From NCBI RefSeq assembly GCF_006740045.1, contig NZ_AP019749.1:1197001-1261000 (forward strand): a stretch of DNA of 64,000 nucleotides, in the 5' to 3' direction. Below, piece after piece: positions 36,153 to 46,148 of this stretch. This DNA is from Comamonas terrigena NBRC 13299 (GTDB lineage: Bacteria; Pseudomonadota; Gammaproteobacteria; Burkholderiales; Burkholderiaceae_C). The number at the start of each line of letters is the position of its first letter. The stretch's first letter is position 1. Both the position numbers and the translations under genes were made by a program. Below the pieces are notes generated by a model. It saw only the letters and a program-made list of their open reading frames with translations. It had not been told where the DNA came from and ran no database searches.

Positions 36153-37069
36153 TGGAAGCAATGAGTGAGGACGTGACGGCACAGGCATTCGATCTGAACG
36201 CCTGGAGCCAGGTGCAGTTGCAGCGCACGGAGGCCGCGCTTTCCGCATGGGTGGGGGTGAGTGCGCCTGCCGGTCTGGGGGAGGCCATGCGCTATGCCGT
36301 GCTGGATGGCGGCAAACGCCTGCGCCCGCTGCTGGTACTGGCCGCTTCCGAAGCGGTGCAGGGCAATGCCGAGGCCGCGCTGCGCGCGGCCTGCGCCGTG
36401 GAGCTGATCCATGCCTATTCGCTGGTGCATGACGACATGCCCTGCATGGATAACGATGTGTTGCGCCGTGGCAAGCCCACGGTGCATGTGGCGTTTGGCG
36501 AAGCCCGTGCGCTGCTGGCTGGCGATGCGCTGCAGGCGCTGGCCTTCGAGCTGCTGACGCCCGAAGGCGAGGCCGTGCCCGACGCCATGCAGGCCCGGCT
36601 GTGCCGCCTGCTGGGGGCCGCAGCGGGAGCGCAGGGTATGGCAGGCGGCCAGGCCATCGACCTGGCCAGCGTGGGCCTGCCTTTGAGCGAAGACCAGCTG
36701 CGCCAGATGCACCGTCTGAAAACCGGGGCCCTGCTGGAAGGCAGCGTGCTGATGGGAGCGGCCTGCGGACAGGTCGCTGCTGTGACCCAGCAGGCGCTGA
36801 AGGACTACGGTGCAGCGCTGGGCCTGGCATTCCAGGTGGTGGACGATGTGCTGGACGTGGTGGCCGATTCCGCCACCCTGGGCAAGACCGCCGGCAAGGA
36901 CGCCGCCAACGACAAGCCTACCTATGTGTCGCTGATGGGTTTGGATGGCGCCCGCCGCCATGCGGCAGCATTGCTGCAAGAATCACTGGCGGCCCTGGAA
37001 CGCAGCGGCCTGCGCGATACGCAGGCGTTGCGGGCCCTGGCCCATATGGTGGTGGACCGCTCGCACTGA
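36152..37069 (+). CDS. ispA: Farnesyl diphosphate synthase (geranyltranstransferase)
   Basis: 305 residues from the overlapping start at 36152 (an ATG at 36161 is the alternative). The first Asp-rich motif is D94-D100 (DDMPCMDND, DDxxxxD form) and the second is D231-D235 (DDVLD); GGKRLRP is at 53-59 and GQAIDL at 166-171. The enzyme joins IPP and DMAPP/GPP to make farnesyl diphosphate for quinones and undecaprenyl carriers. It lies in the xseB-ispA-dxs block. Confidence 0.95.
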   Translation: MEAMSEDVTAQAFDLNAWSQVQLQRTEAALSAWVGVSAPAGLGEAMRYAVLDGGKRLRPLLVLAASEAVQGNAEAALRAACAVELIHAYSLVHDDMPCMDNDVLRRGKPTVHVAFGEARALLAGDALQALAFELLTPEGEAVPDAMQARLCRLLGAAAGAQGMAGGQAIDLASVGLPLSEDQLRQMHRLKTGALLEGSVLMGAACGQVAAVTQQALKDYGAALGLAFQVVDDVLDVVADSATLGKTAGKDAANDKPTYVSLMGLDGARRHAAALLQESLAALERSGLRDTQALRALAHMVVDRSH

Positions 37070-37175
37070 CTGCCAGCGGCACGCTGCCCACCGGGCTGCA
37101 AAGCCCGCCCTATTGATGAAAAACAGCTGCCGAGGCGCCCTGCAAGCGCCAAGGCAGCCCGTAAAAAAAGAGCTG

Positions 37176-39044
37176 ATGACCACCAACGCCTACCCTCTGC
37201 TGCAGAAAGTGAATGCGCCTGCCGACCTGCGCGCCATGCCGCGTGGCAACCTGAAGGCACTGGCGTCCGAGTTGCGCAACTATGTGATCGACAGCGTCTC
37301 CCAGACCGGCGGCCACCTGAGCTCGAACCTGGGCACGGTGGAGCTGACCGTGGCGCTGCATGCGGTGTTCGATACGCCGTATGACCGCATCGTCTGGGAT
37401 GTGGGCCACCAGACCTACCCGCACAAGATCCTGACCGGCCGGCGCGAGCGCATGTCCACGCTGCGCCAGCTGGACGGGATTTCGGGCTTTCCCCTGCGCA
37501 CCGAAAGCGAGTACGACGCGTTCGGTGCCGGGCACTCGTCCACCAGCATCTCGGCTGCACTGGGCATGGCCCTGGCCGCCAAGCAAAAGGGTGAAAACCG
37601 CCGCGCCATTGCCGTGATCGGCGATGGGGCCATGACGGCCGGCATGGCATTTGAAGCGCTGAACAACGGCGGCGTGGCGGACGCCAATCTGCTCGTCATC
37701 TTGAACGACAACGACATGAGCATCAGCCCGCCCGTGGGCGCGCTGAACCGCTACCTGGCCCAGCTGATGAGCGGCCAGTTCTACGCCAAGGCCCGGGATA
37801 TGGGCAAGAGCGTGCTCAAGCAGGTGCCTCCGTTGCTGGAGCTGGCCAAGCGTCTGGAGCAGCAGGCCAAGGGCATGGTGGTGCCTGCCACCATGTTCGA
37901 GCAGTTCGGCTTCAACTACATCGGCCCCATCGATGGGCATGACCTGGATTCGCTGATCCCCACGCTGGAAAACATCAAGGGCCTGAAGGGCCCGCAGTTC
38001 CTGCACGTGGTCACCAAGAAAGGCCAGGGCTACAAGCTGGCCGAGGCCGACCCTGTGGCCTACCATGGTCCGGGCAAGTTCGATCCGGCCGTGGGCCTGG
38101 TCAAGCCGGCCGCACCGGCCAAGCAGACGTTCACGCAGGTGTTCGGCCAGTGGCTGTGCGACATGGCAGCCCAGGACCAGCGTCTGGTGGGCATCACGCC
38201 GGCCATGCGCGAGGGCTCGGGCATGGTGGAGTTCCACAAGCGCTTCCCCGGCCGCTACCACGACGTGGGCATTGCCGAGCAGCATGCCGTGACCTTTGCC
38301 GGCGGCATGGCCTGCGAAGGCCTCAAACCCGTGGTGGCGATCTATTCCACCTTTTTGCAGCGCGCCTATGACCAGCTGATCCACGACGTGGCGCTGCAGA
38401 ACCTGCCGGTGGTGTTTGCGCTGGACCGCGCGGGTCTGGTGGGGGCCGACGGCGCCACCCATGCCGGTGCCTACGACATCGCCTTTGTGCGCTGCATCCC
38501 GAACATGAGCATGGCCTGTCCTGCCGACGAGCGCGAAACCCGCCAGCTGCTGAGCACGGCTTACGCGCAGAACCACCCTGTCTGCGTGCGCTATCCGCGC
38601 GGTGCCGGCGTGGGCATGACGCCGCTGGAAAGCCTGGACGGCCTGCCGTTCGGCAAGGGGGAAATCCGCCGCAGCTCGGCCACCAAGAAGATCGCCATCC
38701 TGGCTTTTGGCAGCTTGCTGTATCCCGCCCTGGCGGCGGGCGAGGCGCTGGATGCCACTGTGGTCAATATGCGCTGGGCCAAGCCGCTGGACGAGGAACT
38801 GCTGCGCCAGGTGGCGGCCGAGCACGATGCGATCGTCACCGTGGAAGAGGGCTGCGTCATGGGCGGAGCCGGCTCTGCTGTGGGCGAGGCGCTGGCTGCC
38901 GCCGGCATCACCAAGCCGCTGCTGCACCTGGGCCTGCCCGACCAGTTCATCGAGCATGGCGACCCCGCCAAGCTGCTGGCCCTGCAAGGCCTGGACGCGG
39001 CGGGCATGGAAGCTTCCATCCGGGCGCGCTTCATGGCGCCATGA
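37176..39044 (+). CDS. dxs: 1-deoxy-D-xylulose-5-phosphate synthase
   Basis: 622 residues. Thiamine diphosphate enzyme that condenses pyruvate and glyceraldehyde-3-phosphate, first step of the MEP isoprenoid pathway. Features: [33 protein letters not shown], the cofactor motif GDGAMTAG (149-156) through LNDND, and [15 protein letters not shown] with the catalytic Glu. ATG at 37176 follows AAAAAGAG. A terminator follows 34 bases after the stop. Confidence 0.97.
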   Translation: MTTNAYPLLQKVNAPADLRAMPRGNLKALASELRNYVIDSVSQTGGHLSSNLGTVELTVALHAVFDTPYDRIVWDVGHQTYPHKILTGRRERMSTLRQLDGISGFPLRTESEYDAFGAGHSSTSISAALGMALAAKQKGENRRAIAVIGDGAMTAGMAFEALNNGGVADANLLVILNDNDMSISPPVGALNRYLAQLMSGQFYAKARDMGKSVLKQVPPLLELAKRLEQQAKGMVVPATMFEQFGFNYIGPIDGHDLDSLIPTLENIKGLKGPQFLHVVTKKGQGYKLAEADPVAYHGPGKFDPAVGLVKPAAPAKQTFTQVFGQWLCDMAAQDQRLVGITPAMREGSGMVEFHKRFPGRYHDVGIAEQHAVTFAGGMACEGLKPVVAIYSTFLQRAYDQLIHDVALQNLPVVFALDRAGLVGADGATHAGAYDIAFVRCIPNMSMACPADERETRQLLSTAYAQNHPVCVRYPRGAGVGMTPLESLDGLPFGKGEIRRSSATKKIAILAFGSLLYPALAAGEALDATVVNMRWAKPLDEELLRQVAAEHDAIVTVEEGCVMGGAGSAVGEALAAAGITKPLLHLGLPDQFIEHGDPAKLLALQGLDAAGMEASIRARFMAP

Positions 39045-39078
39045 CGCCCAGCTGCGCTGCCTGCCGGCATCACGCACC

Positions 39079-39104
39079 AAGCCGCCTTCGGGGCGGCTTT
39101 TTTT
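39079..39104 (+). terminator. Intrinsic terminator after dxs
   Basis: Stem AAGCCGCC / GGCGGCTT (39079-39086 with 39092-39099), loop TTCGG, then T to 39104. Confidence 0.92.
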
Positions 39105-39307
39105 GCGCCATTGTTTCGCATACCGGCGCTGGTGCGCCGCATGCATGACGCTGACACAACACTGAAGACGGGTGCGGGCTATCCCCTGGTTTCGGGGTTA
39201 ACCCGCGCGGGGCTGGCGTTTTTCCATTCCTACAATGCCGCACGCTCCGCTGCTGTAGCCGGTGTGCTGCAGTGTGTGTAGCCGAAAGTGCAATATTAGG
39301 AGAGAAA

Positions 39308-40390
39308 ATGGACCGTCGTTCCCTTATCAAACAGGCTGGCTTGGCTGGCGTACTGGCTGCCGGTGCAGCCCCCGCCGTGCATGCCCAAGCGGCTGTGCGT
39401 TGGCGCCTGGCTTCGAGCTTCCCCAAGTCGCTGGACACCATCTTTGGTAGCGCGGAAAAATTCTCTCAGACGGTCAAGGCCCTGTCGGGCGGCAAGTTCG
39501 AAGTCTCGGTGCATGCCGCTGGCGAACTGATGCCCGCCTTCGGCGTGGTGGATGCGCTGGAAAACAGCACCATCGAAATGGCGCAGACCGCGCCTTACTA
39601 CTTCACCGGCAAGAACTCCATCTTCGCCTTTGGCTGCGCCGTGCCTTTCGGCCTGACCGCACGCCAGATGGATGCCTGGATGGAGCACGGCAACGGCCGC
39701 AAGCTGTTCGATGCCTTCTGCGCCAACTACAACATCAAGAGCTACAGCGCAGGCAACACCGGCACCCAGATGGGCGGCTGGTACCGCAAGGAAATCAAGT
39801 CCGTCGCCGACCTGAAGGGGCTGAAGATGCGCCTGGGCGGCGGCCTGTTCGGTGAAGCCATGGCCAAGCTGGGCGTGGTCTCGCAGAACATGCCTGCCGG
39901 CGATGTGTACCAGGCGCTGGAAAAGGGCACGCTGGACGCCACCGAGTTCGTGGGCCCCTACGACGACCAGAAGCTGGGCTTCAACAAGGTTGCTCCCTAC
40001 TACTACTACCCCGGCTGGTGGGAAGGCGGTGCGGAGCTGGAGTTCTTCGTCAACGCCAAGGCCTATGCGGCGCTGTCGGTCGAGAACAAGGCCATTGTGG
40101 ATGCAGCCACCCGTGTGGCGGCCCGCGACATGACGTCCAAGTACGACGCCTTCAACCCCGTTGCCCTCAAGAAGCTGGTGGCCGACAAGACCGTCCTCAA
40201 GGCCTTCCCCAAGGACGTGATGGACGCCGGCTACAAGGCCTCGATGGAAGTCTTTGCCGAGCACGAAGCCAAGTCGCCCGAGTTCAAGAAGATCCACCAG
40301 GACATGCGCGCCTTCCAGCGCGACCAACTGCTGTGGGAACGCTTCTCGGAGTTCCGCTACAACAGCTACATGGCGTCGATCAAGCTCTGA
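39308..40390 (+). CDS. TRAP transporter substrate-binding protein (TakP/DctP type), copy 1
   Basis: 360 residues. Twin-arginine signal (MDRRSLIKQAGLAGVLAAG, cleavage near VHAQ). Mature features: ASSFPKSLDTIFGSAEKF, GELMPAFGVVDALENSTIEM and the YYYYPGWWEGG motif typical of TakP-like proteins that bind 2-oxo acids or other small carboxylates. ATG at 39308 follows AGGAGAG. The membrane subunits lie about 5 kb downstream on the other strand. Confidence 0.9.
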   Translation: MDRRSLIKQAGLAGVLAAGAAPAVHAQAAVRWRLASSFPKSLDTIFGSAEKFSQTVKALSGGKFEVSVHAAGELMPAFGVVDALENSTIEMAQTAPYYFTGKNSIFAFGCAVPFGLTARQMDAWMEHGNGRKLFDAFCANYNIKSYSAGNTGTQMGGWYRKEIKSVADLKGLKMRLGGGLFGEAMAKLGVVSQNMPAGDVYQALEKGTLDATEFVGPYDDQKLGFNKVAPYYYYPGWWEGGAELEFFVNAKAYAALSVENKAIVDAATRVAARDMTSKYDAFNPVALKKLVADKTVLKAFPKDVMDAGYKASMEVFAEHEAKSPEFKKIHQDMRAFQRDQLLWERFSEFRYNSYMASIKL

Positions 40391-40446
40391 TTGGCGTTCC
40401 ATGCTGCAACCCGTTCCGCCAGGGGAAGGTTGCAGCATCCCCTGCG

Positions 40447-40493
40447 AGCCGGCATTGCCATCCGATGCACATCGGATGATGGCCGGCTTTTTT
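40447..40493 (+). terminator. Intrinsic terminator after TRAP binding protein 1
   Basis: A long imperfect stem beginning AGCCGGC and ending GCCGGCT, with the inner perfect part ATCCGAT-GCAC-ATCGGAT, followed by six T. It separates the two binding-protein genes, so copy 2 needs its own promoter or read-through. Confidence 0.8.
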
Positions 40494-40559
40494 GTTCCCT
40501 GAATCCGCCGCAGAAGCGGATCAATTTCCCGTAACTTGCGACAACACAAGGAGAGGTCA

Positions 40560-41639
40560 ATGGATCGTCGTTCCGTATTGAAGAATGCCGGCATTGCCGG
40601 CGTGCTGGCTGCCGCCGCAGCCCCGGCCGTGCATGCACAACCCGTGGTGCGCTGGCGCATTGCGTCGAGCTTCCCCAAATCGCTGGACACCATCTACGGC
40701 TCGGCCGAAGTGTTTGCCCAGTCCATCAAGGCCATGTCGGGTGGCAAGTTCGAAGTCTCCGTGCACCAGGCCGGCGAGCTGATGCCCGCTTTCAACGTGG
40801 TGGACGGTGTGCAGAACGGCACCGTGGAAATGGCCCACACCGCGCCTTACTACTTCTTCGGCAAGAACGAAGTGTTTGCCATCGGCGGTGCCATTCCCTT
40901 CGGCATGAACTCGCGCCAGCTGACCTCCTGGATGGTGGATGGCAATGGCTCCAAGCTGATGACCGAGTTCTACGCCAAGTACAACATCGTGCCGCTGCCG
41001 GGTGGCAACACCGGCGCGCAGATGGGTGGCTGGTTCCGCAAGGAAGTGAAGAGCACCGAAGACATCAAGGGTCTGAAGTTCCGCGTGGGCGGCTTTGCCG
41101 GCAAGGTGCTGGAAAAGCTGGGTGCCGTGCCGCAGAACATTCCGGCCGGTGAAATCTACCAGTCGCTGGAAAAGGGCACCATCGATGCGGCCGAATGGAT
41201 CGGCCCGTACGACGACCTGAAGCTGGGCCTGAACAAGGTGGCGCCGTTCTACTACTACCCCGGCTGGTGGGAAGGTTCGCTGAACCTGTCCTTCTACATC
41301 AACGACAAGGCCTTCAACAGCCTGACCAACGAGCAGAAAGCCCTGGTCAAGTCGGCTGCCTACGAAGCCCACGTGACCACCCAGGCCCGCTACGACGCCC
41401 GCAACCCCGGCGCGCTGAAGCAGCTGGTGGCTGCCAAGGCCAAGGTGCTGCCGTTCCCGCAGACCGTGATGGATGCGTCGTTCAAGGCCACCATGGAGCT
41501 GTACGCCAGCCTGGACAACAGCAATCCGGACTGGAAGAAGATCTACGCCGACTACCGCAACTTCCAGCGTGACCAGATCCTGTGGTTCCGCTTTGCCGAG
41601 TCGCGCTTCGACAACTTCATGTCGGCGCAGAAGATGTGA
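40560..41639 (+). CDS. TRAP transporter substrate-binding protein (TakP/DctP type), copy 2
   Basis: 359 residues, collinear with copy 1 (MDRRSVLKNAGIAGVLAAA signal; ASSFPKSLDTIYGSAEVF; GELMPAFNVVDGVQNGTVEM; YYYPGWWEGS). The pair arose by tandem duplication. Differences in the pocket region (for example VPFGLTARQMD against IPFGMNSRQLT) may alter the ligand. ATG at 40560 follows AAGGAGAGG. Confidence 0.9.
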   Translation: MDRRSVLKNAGIAGVLAAAAAPAVHAQPVVRWRIASSFPKSLDTIYGSAEVFAQSIKAMSGGKFEVSVHQAGELMPAFNVVDGVQNGTVEMAHTAPYYFFGKNEVFAIGGAIPFGMNSRQLTSWMVDGNGSKLMTEFYAKYNIVPLPGGNTGAQMGGWFRKEVKSTEDIKGLKFRVGGFAGKVLEKLGAVPQNIPAGEIYQSLEKGTIDAAEWIGPYDDLKLGLNKVAPFYYYPGWWEGSLNLSFYINDKAFNSLTNEQKALVKSAAYEAHVTTQARYDARNPGALKQLVAAKAKVLPFPQTVMDASFKATMELYASLDNSNPDWKKIYADYRNFQRDQILWFRFAESRFDNFMSAQKM

Positions 41640-41662
41640 GCACGCTCTGCGCTGCACACCCC

Positions 41663-41690
41663 AAAAACCGGGCCATGGCCCGGTTTTTTT
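41663..41690. terminator. Bidirectional intrinsic terminator between TRAP binding protein 2 and nhaA
   Basis: Perfect stem AAAAACCGGGCC-AT-GGCCCGGTTTTT with T runs on both strands. It lies between convergent stops (41639 and 41726) and can end both transcripts. Confidence 0.93.
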
Positions 41691-41725
41691 GTGGCAAGGC
41701 GGGAGTGCGGGAACTCCCGCTGCGG

Positions 41726-43042
41726 TCAGTGCTGCAGGCGCTGGCGCACGGCCCAGCCATACAGCAGGCCCAGCACCGCGGCCGTGGCCGATGCGCCCAG
41801 AATGCCCATCTTGGCGGCGGCCAGCAGCTGTGGCTCGGCAAAGGCCAGTCCCCCCACAAAGATGGCCATGGTGAAGCCGATGCCCGCCAGCATGCCCACC
41901 AGCACCACGCCTGGCCAGGTCACGCCCTGGGGCATCCGGCACAGACCGGTCTTGACGGCCAGCCAGGTGGCCAGGAACACCCCGATGGGCTTGCCCAGGA
42001 CCAGGGCCGCTGCCACCCCCAGCGCCACGGTGGCGGGGCCGGAGGCGGTCAGGTCCACGCCGCCGAACTGCACGCCGGCATTGGCCAGGGCAAAGATCGG
42101 CATCACGCCAAACGCCACCCAGGGGTGCAGCAGCGGGGGAAGTCGGAACACCGGGGCCAGCAGATCGCGCTGCGCCGTGGCGGCCACGCGCAGTTCGTGG
42201 TGCAGCAGTTGCACATCCACATTGCCGGCCCGGGCCTGAACCTGCACGCGCGACAGCGCTTGTTGTGCCACTTCCAGCTGGTGGCGTGGGGCTGGGCGCA
42301 AGGCCACGGGGGTCATCAGCCCCAGCACCACACCGGCCAGGGTGGGGTGGGCACCGGTTTTCAGCAGGCCCCACCACAGCACGGTGCCGGGCAGCAGGTA
42401 CAGCCATGCGCTGGCCACGCCCATGCGGTTGAACAGCAGCACCAGCAACAGGCCGATGAAGGCAATGCCAAAGCCGCTATAGTCCAGCCCGCCCGAGTAG
42501 AAGAAGGCAATGATCAGCACGGCCATGATATCGTCGATGATGGCCAGGGCCAGCAGGAAGATGCGCAGCGGCCCCGGAACAGACCTGCCCAGCAGTGCCA
42601 GCACGCCCACGGCAAAGGCAATGTCGGTGGCCGTGGGGATGGCCCAGCCGTTGAGCAGCTGTCTGTCACCGGCCGCGAACGCTACATAGATCAGTGCAGG
42701 CACGGCCACGCCGCCGATGGCCGCCATCACCGGCAGGCTGGCCTGGCCGAGGCTGGAGAGCGCGCCGTTGTGGATTTCACGGCGGATTTCCATGCCCACG
42801 ACCAGAAAGAAAATGGTCATCAGCACATCGTTCACGAAGAAATGCAAATCGGTGGTGACGGACCAGGGGCCGATCGTCAACGCCAGGGGAGCGTGCCAGG
42901 TGTCAACGTAGCTTTGCGCCCAGGGCGAGTTGGCCCACAGCAGTGCCACGGTGGCGGCCAGCAGCAGCACGATGCCGCTCATGGCCTCGATGTCCAGGAC
43001 GCGGCCGAGGTGGCGAAGCGCGCTGTCGGTGGCCTGCTGCAT
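41726..43042 (-). CDS. nhaA: Na+/H+ antiporter NhaA
   Basis: 438 residues from the ATG at 43042, the start that matches E. coli NhaA ([19 protein letters not shown] aligns with its first helix). The essential Asp pair is D170-D171 ([14 protein letters not shown]. coli D163/D164); D140 matches D133. It exchanges protons for Na+/Li+ at the inner membrane. The frame stays open to a GTG at 43210, so an N-terminal extension of up to 56 residues is possible, but no ribosome-binding site supports either start. Confidence 0.9.
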   Translation of the reverse strand: MQQATDSALRHLGRVLDIEAMSGIVLLLAATVALLWANSPWAQSYVDTWHAPLALTIGPWSVTTDLHFFVNDVLMTIFFLVVGMEIRREIHNGALSSLGQASLPVMAAIGGVAVPALIYVAFAAGDRQLLNGWAIPTATDIAFAVGVLALLGRSVPGPLRIFLLALAIIDDIMAVLIIAFFYSGGLDYSGFGIAFIGLLLVLLFNRMGVASAWLYLLPGTVLWWGLLKTGAHPTLAGVVLGLMTPVALRPAPRHQLEVAQQALSRVQVQARAGNVDVQLLHHELRVAATAQRDLLAPVFRLPPLLHPWVAFGVMPIFALANAGVQFGGVDLTASGPATVALGVAAALVLGKPIGVFLATWLAVKTGLCRMPQGVTWPGVVLVGMLAGIGFTMAIFVGGLAFAEPQLLAAAKMGILGASATAAVLGLLYGWAVRQRLQH

Positions 43043-43328
43043 CCGGGGGATGCGGGCCGAGGGCGTGGGGAAATCAGAGTGGATCTGGGCAGGGGGCGCG
43101 GACAGGCGCGCCTGGCCCATGGGGTCACGGGAGTGCACGGTGGACGGACTTTCGGCAGGGAGTGCGCCGGCGGCCCGACCTGCGCATGAAGATTCACCTG
43201 CCGTCACCACCGCATGTGGCGGGCACCCGCAGCCAGTGTACGCGGCGGGCGGGGTTGGGGTGCAGATGACCGGGCTGCAGGCCGGAAATGCTTGACAGCC
43301 AGCACGCGGCCTCTGGGGCGCCAGGTGG

Positions 43329-43360
43329 TACTGTTGTATCTAAAACAGTAGCAAATTCAA
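43329..43360 (-). promoter_or_regulatory. Candidate promoter and operator upstream of nhaA
   Basis: On the minus strand TTGAAT (43355-43360), a 16-base spacer and TACAAC (43333-43338). The dyad TACTGTT-N8-AACAGTA (43329-43350) overlaps spacer and -10, a typical repressor position. The rest of the 43043-43462 gap holds no gene I can support. Confidence 0.5.
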
Positions 43361-43462
43361 TAGATTGGGCAAGGTGTACGCGGTGACTTTGCTCGCAAGC
43401 ATGCATGCGCCATGCCGCGGGTGGGTGTTCGCGCGGGATGAGGCCACTGTGGCGTAGCCCAC

Positions 43463-43493
43463 AAAAAAGCCCCTGGGCCGAAGCGCAGGGGCT
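43463..43493 (-). terminator. Intrinsic terminator after dctM
   Basis: Minus-strand stem AGCCCCTG / CAGGGGCT (43486-43493 with 43468-43475) around a 10-base loop, followed by six T (43463-43468). Confidence 0.9.
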
Positions 43494-43516
43494 GATGGTG
43501 TGCGGAGCGCTGCAGC

Positions 43517-45295
43517 TTATTTGGGCTGCTCGTTCTTCATCGCGTCTTCCATGGCTTTCATAGGGTCGTCCTCGGCCGGGGCGGCGGGGGCTGCACCGGC
43601 ATCGGGGGCACCGCCTTCCAGCGTGGGGTTCTCGAAGTCGATGGGCGCCGGCATATCGGCTTCCATCTGTTCGCGCACCTTGTCCAGATCGTAATTCTGC
43701 TTTTCGTCCAGACCGCTGGAGACAATGCCCGGGAAGGCAATGATCAGGCCCACCATCAGCAACTGGATGCACAGGAAGGGGATGGCACCCATGTAGATCT
43801 GCGAGGTGGTCACCGGGGCAATGCGCTTCTTGGTCACCTTGTCGGTGTATTCCTTTTCAGGCGCCACCGAGCGCAGGAAGAACAGCGCGAAGCCGAAGGG
43901 TGGGTGCATGAACGAAGTCTGCATGTTCACTGCCAGCAGCACGCCGAACCACACCAGGTCGATGCCCAGCTTGTCGGCCACCGGGGCCAGCAGCGGCACC
44001 ACGATGAAGGACAGCTCGAAGAAGTCCAGGAAGAAGGCCAGCACGAACACCATGATGTTCACGACGATCAGGAAGCCCAGTTGGCCGCCAGGCAGGCCGG
44101 CCAGCAGATGTTCCACCCACAGCGGGCCGTCCACGCCCTGGAAGGTCAGGCCGAACACGGTGGCACCGATCAGGATGAACAGCACAAAGCACGACAGTTT
44201 GGTGGTGCCGACCAGTGCCTGGCGCAGCAGCTTGTAGTCCAGGCGCTTGCGCAGCAGGGCCAGGATGATGGCACCCATGGCGCCCATGGCGCCGCCTTCG
44301 GTGGGCGTGGCAATGCCCAGGAAGATGGTGCCCAGGACCAGGAAGATCAGCAGCAGCGGAGGGATCAGCACGAAGGTGACCTTCTCGGCCACATGCGACA
44401 GCAGGCCCATGCGGGTGATGCGGTTGATGGACGCGGCCACAAAGGCCAGGGCCACGCCAAAGCACATGGCAAAGACGATGGTCTCGTCGGTGGCGACCTT
44501 CTCCACCGTTTCACCGGTGAACCAGGTGTGGATGGTTTCCATGTGGTGGGCGGCGAACAGGGACACGCCCACGCACAGCACGGTCAGGGCCAGCAGCGAA
44601 GGCAGGCCGCTGGAGCCGTCCTTTTCCTTCAGACTGCGCGCTTCGGGCGGCAGGGCCGGCACCATGGCGGGCTTGAAGATGGCCAGTGCAAAGATCAGCA
44701 CCATGTACATGCCCACCAGCATGAAGCCGGGAACAAAGGCACCCTTGTACAGGTCGCCCACGCTGCGACCCAGCTGGTCGGCCAGCACGATCAGCACCAA
44801 GGAAGGCGGAATGATCTGCGCCAGCGTGCCGGAAGCGGCAATCACCCCCGATGCGATGCGGCGGTCATAACCGTAGCGCAGCATGATGGGCAGCGAGATC
44901 AGGCCCATGGAGATCACCGATGCGGCCACCACGCCGGTGGTGGCGGCCAGCATGGCGCCCACCAGAATCACGGCAATCGCCACGCCACCGCGGATGGGGC
45001 CAAACAGCTGGCCCACGGTGTCGAGCAAATCCTCGGCCATGCCGCTGCGCTCCAGAATCAACCCCATCAGGGTGAAGAAGGGAATCGCAAGCAGCGTTTC
45101 GTTTTGCATGATGCCGTAGATGCGCAGCGGCAGTGCCTGCATCAGGGCTTCGGGCAGCACGCCCAGCTCGATGCCGACCACGGCAAAGAACAGGCCGCAG
45201 GCGCCCAGGCTGAAGGCCACGGGGAAGCCGATCAGCAAGAAACAGATCAGCCCCGCGAACATGATCGGGGCCATATTGTTGGCAATGAATTCCAT
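43517..45295 (-). CDS. dctM: TRAP transporter large permease (DctM) with acidic C-terminal tail
   Basis: 592 residues, longer than the common ~430. The permease core has DctM features (LAIPFFTLMGLILERSG, TGVVAASVISMGLISLPIML, SGTLAQIIPPSLVLIVLAD, GIATPTEGGAMGAMGAI, FMHPPFGFALFFLRSVAP). Extra length comes from a mid-protein loop near HTWFTGETVEKVATDE and a soluble tail of about 65 residues rich in Asp/Glu/Ala/Pro at the end. It moves carboxylates driven by an ion gradient, fed by the binding proteins at 39.3-41.6 kb (inference). dctQ is just upstream. Confidence 0.92.
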   Translation of the reverse strand: MEFIANNMAPIMFAGLICFLLIGFPVAFSLGACGLFFAVVGIELGVLPEALMQALPLRIYGIMQNETLLAIPFFTLMGLILERSGMAEDLLDTVGQLFGPIRGGVAIAVILVGAMLAATTGVVAASVISMGLISLPIMLRYGYDRRIASGVIAASGTLAQIIPPSLVLIVLADQLGRSVGDLYKGAFVPGFMLVGMYMVLIFALAIFKPAMVPALPPEARSLKEKDGSSGLPSLLALTVLCVGVSLFAAHHMETIHTWFTGETVEKVATDETIVFAMCFGVALAFVAASINRITRMGLLSHVAEKVTFVLIPPLLLIFLVLGTIFLGIATPTEGGAMGAMGAIILALLRKRLDYKLLRQALVGTTKLSCFVLFILIGATVFGLTFQGVDGPLWVEHLLAGLPGGQLGFLIVVNIMVFVLAFFLDFFELSFIVVPLLAPVADKLGIDLVWFGVLLAVNMQTSFMHPPFGFALFFLRSVAPEKEYTDKVTKKRIAPVTTSQIYMGAIPFLCIQLLMVGLIIAFPGIVSSGLDEKQNYDLDKVREQMEADMPAPIDFENPTLEGGAPDAGAAPAAPAEDDPMKAMEDAMKNEQPK

Positions 45296-45312
45296 CGCTG
45301 TGTCTCCCTCGC

Positions 45313-45924
45313 TCAGGCGCGCTTGGCGCCGGTGCGCTCAGCTTCTTCTTCGGCTTTGCGGATGGCTTCTGCCAGTTCTTCTTCCGCGCTCTTCTCCACG
45401 ATCTTGACCGTGGGGTCGTCAATCAGCCCGGCCAGGAAGGCAATGCGCTTGATGAATTCGGAGATGCCTTGCAGCAGCAGCAGGCCAAAGCCCAGCGGCA
45501 TCATCAGATAGACCGGCCAGCGGATCAGGCCGCCGGCGTTGCTGGACATTTCACCGGTGCGCAGCGCCTGCAGGAAGAAGGGCGTGCCGTAGTACAGCAC
45601 GATCAGGCACATGGGGGTCAGGAACAGCGCGAAGCCGATCACGTCGATCCATACCCGGGTGCGCAGCGAAAGCTTGGAGTTGATCACGTCCACCTTGACG
45701 TGTTCCTTCTCCAGCAGCGTGTAGCCGGCGGCGAGCAGGAAGGAGGCTGCAAACAGGTACCACTGCACTTCCAGGAAGGCATTGGAGCTGGTGTGCAGCA
45801 CCTTGCGCACGATGGCGTTGAGGGCGCTGATGATGGTGGCGCCCAGGATGAGCCAGATGACGTATCTGCCGACCAGCGCGTTGAGCCGGTCTATTCCTCG
45901 TGAAAGCTTGAGTAAAGCCTGCAT
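45313..45924 (-). CDS. dctQ: TRAP transporter small permease (DctQ)
   Basis: 203 residues with four hydrophobic helices. DctQ features: VIWLILGATIISALNAIVRK, the NAFLEVQWYLFAASFLLAAG helix and EKEHVKVDVI. The C-terminal tail is a charged helix rich in Glu/Lys/Ala. The dctM start lies 17 bases downstream, so both are co-translated. It is required with DctM for TRAP transport. Confidence 0.93.
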   Translation of the reverse strand: MQALLKLSRGIDRLNALVGRYVIWLILGATIISALNAIVRKVLHTSSNAFLEVQWYLFAASFLLAAGYTLLEKEHVKVDVINSKLSLRTRVWIDVIGFALFLTPMCLIVLYYGTPFFLQALRTGEMSSNAGGLIRWPVYLMMPLGFGLLLLQGISEFIKRIAFLAGLIDDPTVKIVEKSAEEELAEAIRKAEEEAERTGAKRA

Positions 45925-46098
45925 GTTGTCTCCGTGTATTGGCGAAGCGTAGGTTCGCCTGACCGGGTGTTCCTGTGGCGGTGTGCACGGGCAAACAAAA
46001 GGTCAGCGGACTCTTACGAAGGCGCGATTCTACGGAGCACTTTCTACCGTTTCTGACGGCAGTGTGACGGTGAATTCCCTAGGTGTTTATTGCGTCTG

Positions 46099-46119
46099 TT
46101 GCTATTGATTGTGTAGCAA
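46099..46119 (-). promoter_or_regulatory. Dyad upstream of dctQM
   Basis: Inverted repeat TTGCTA-N9-TAGCAA in the 224-base region between the phosphatase stop and the dctQ start. It is a candidate operator for the TRAP permease operon. No T tract follows it on the minus strand, so it is not a terminator. Confidence 0.4.
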
Positions 46120-46148
46120 TAAGGGTTAACGCGAAGGCTTGATGCAGA

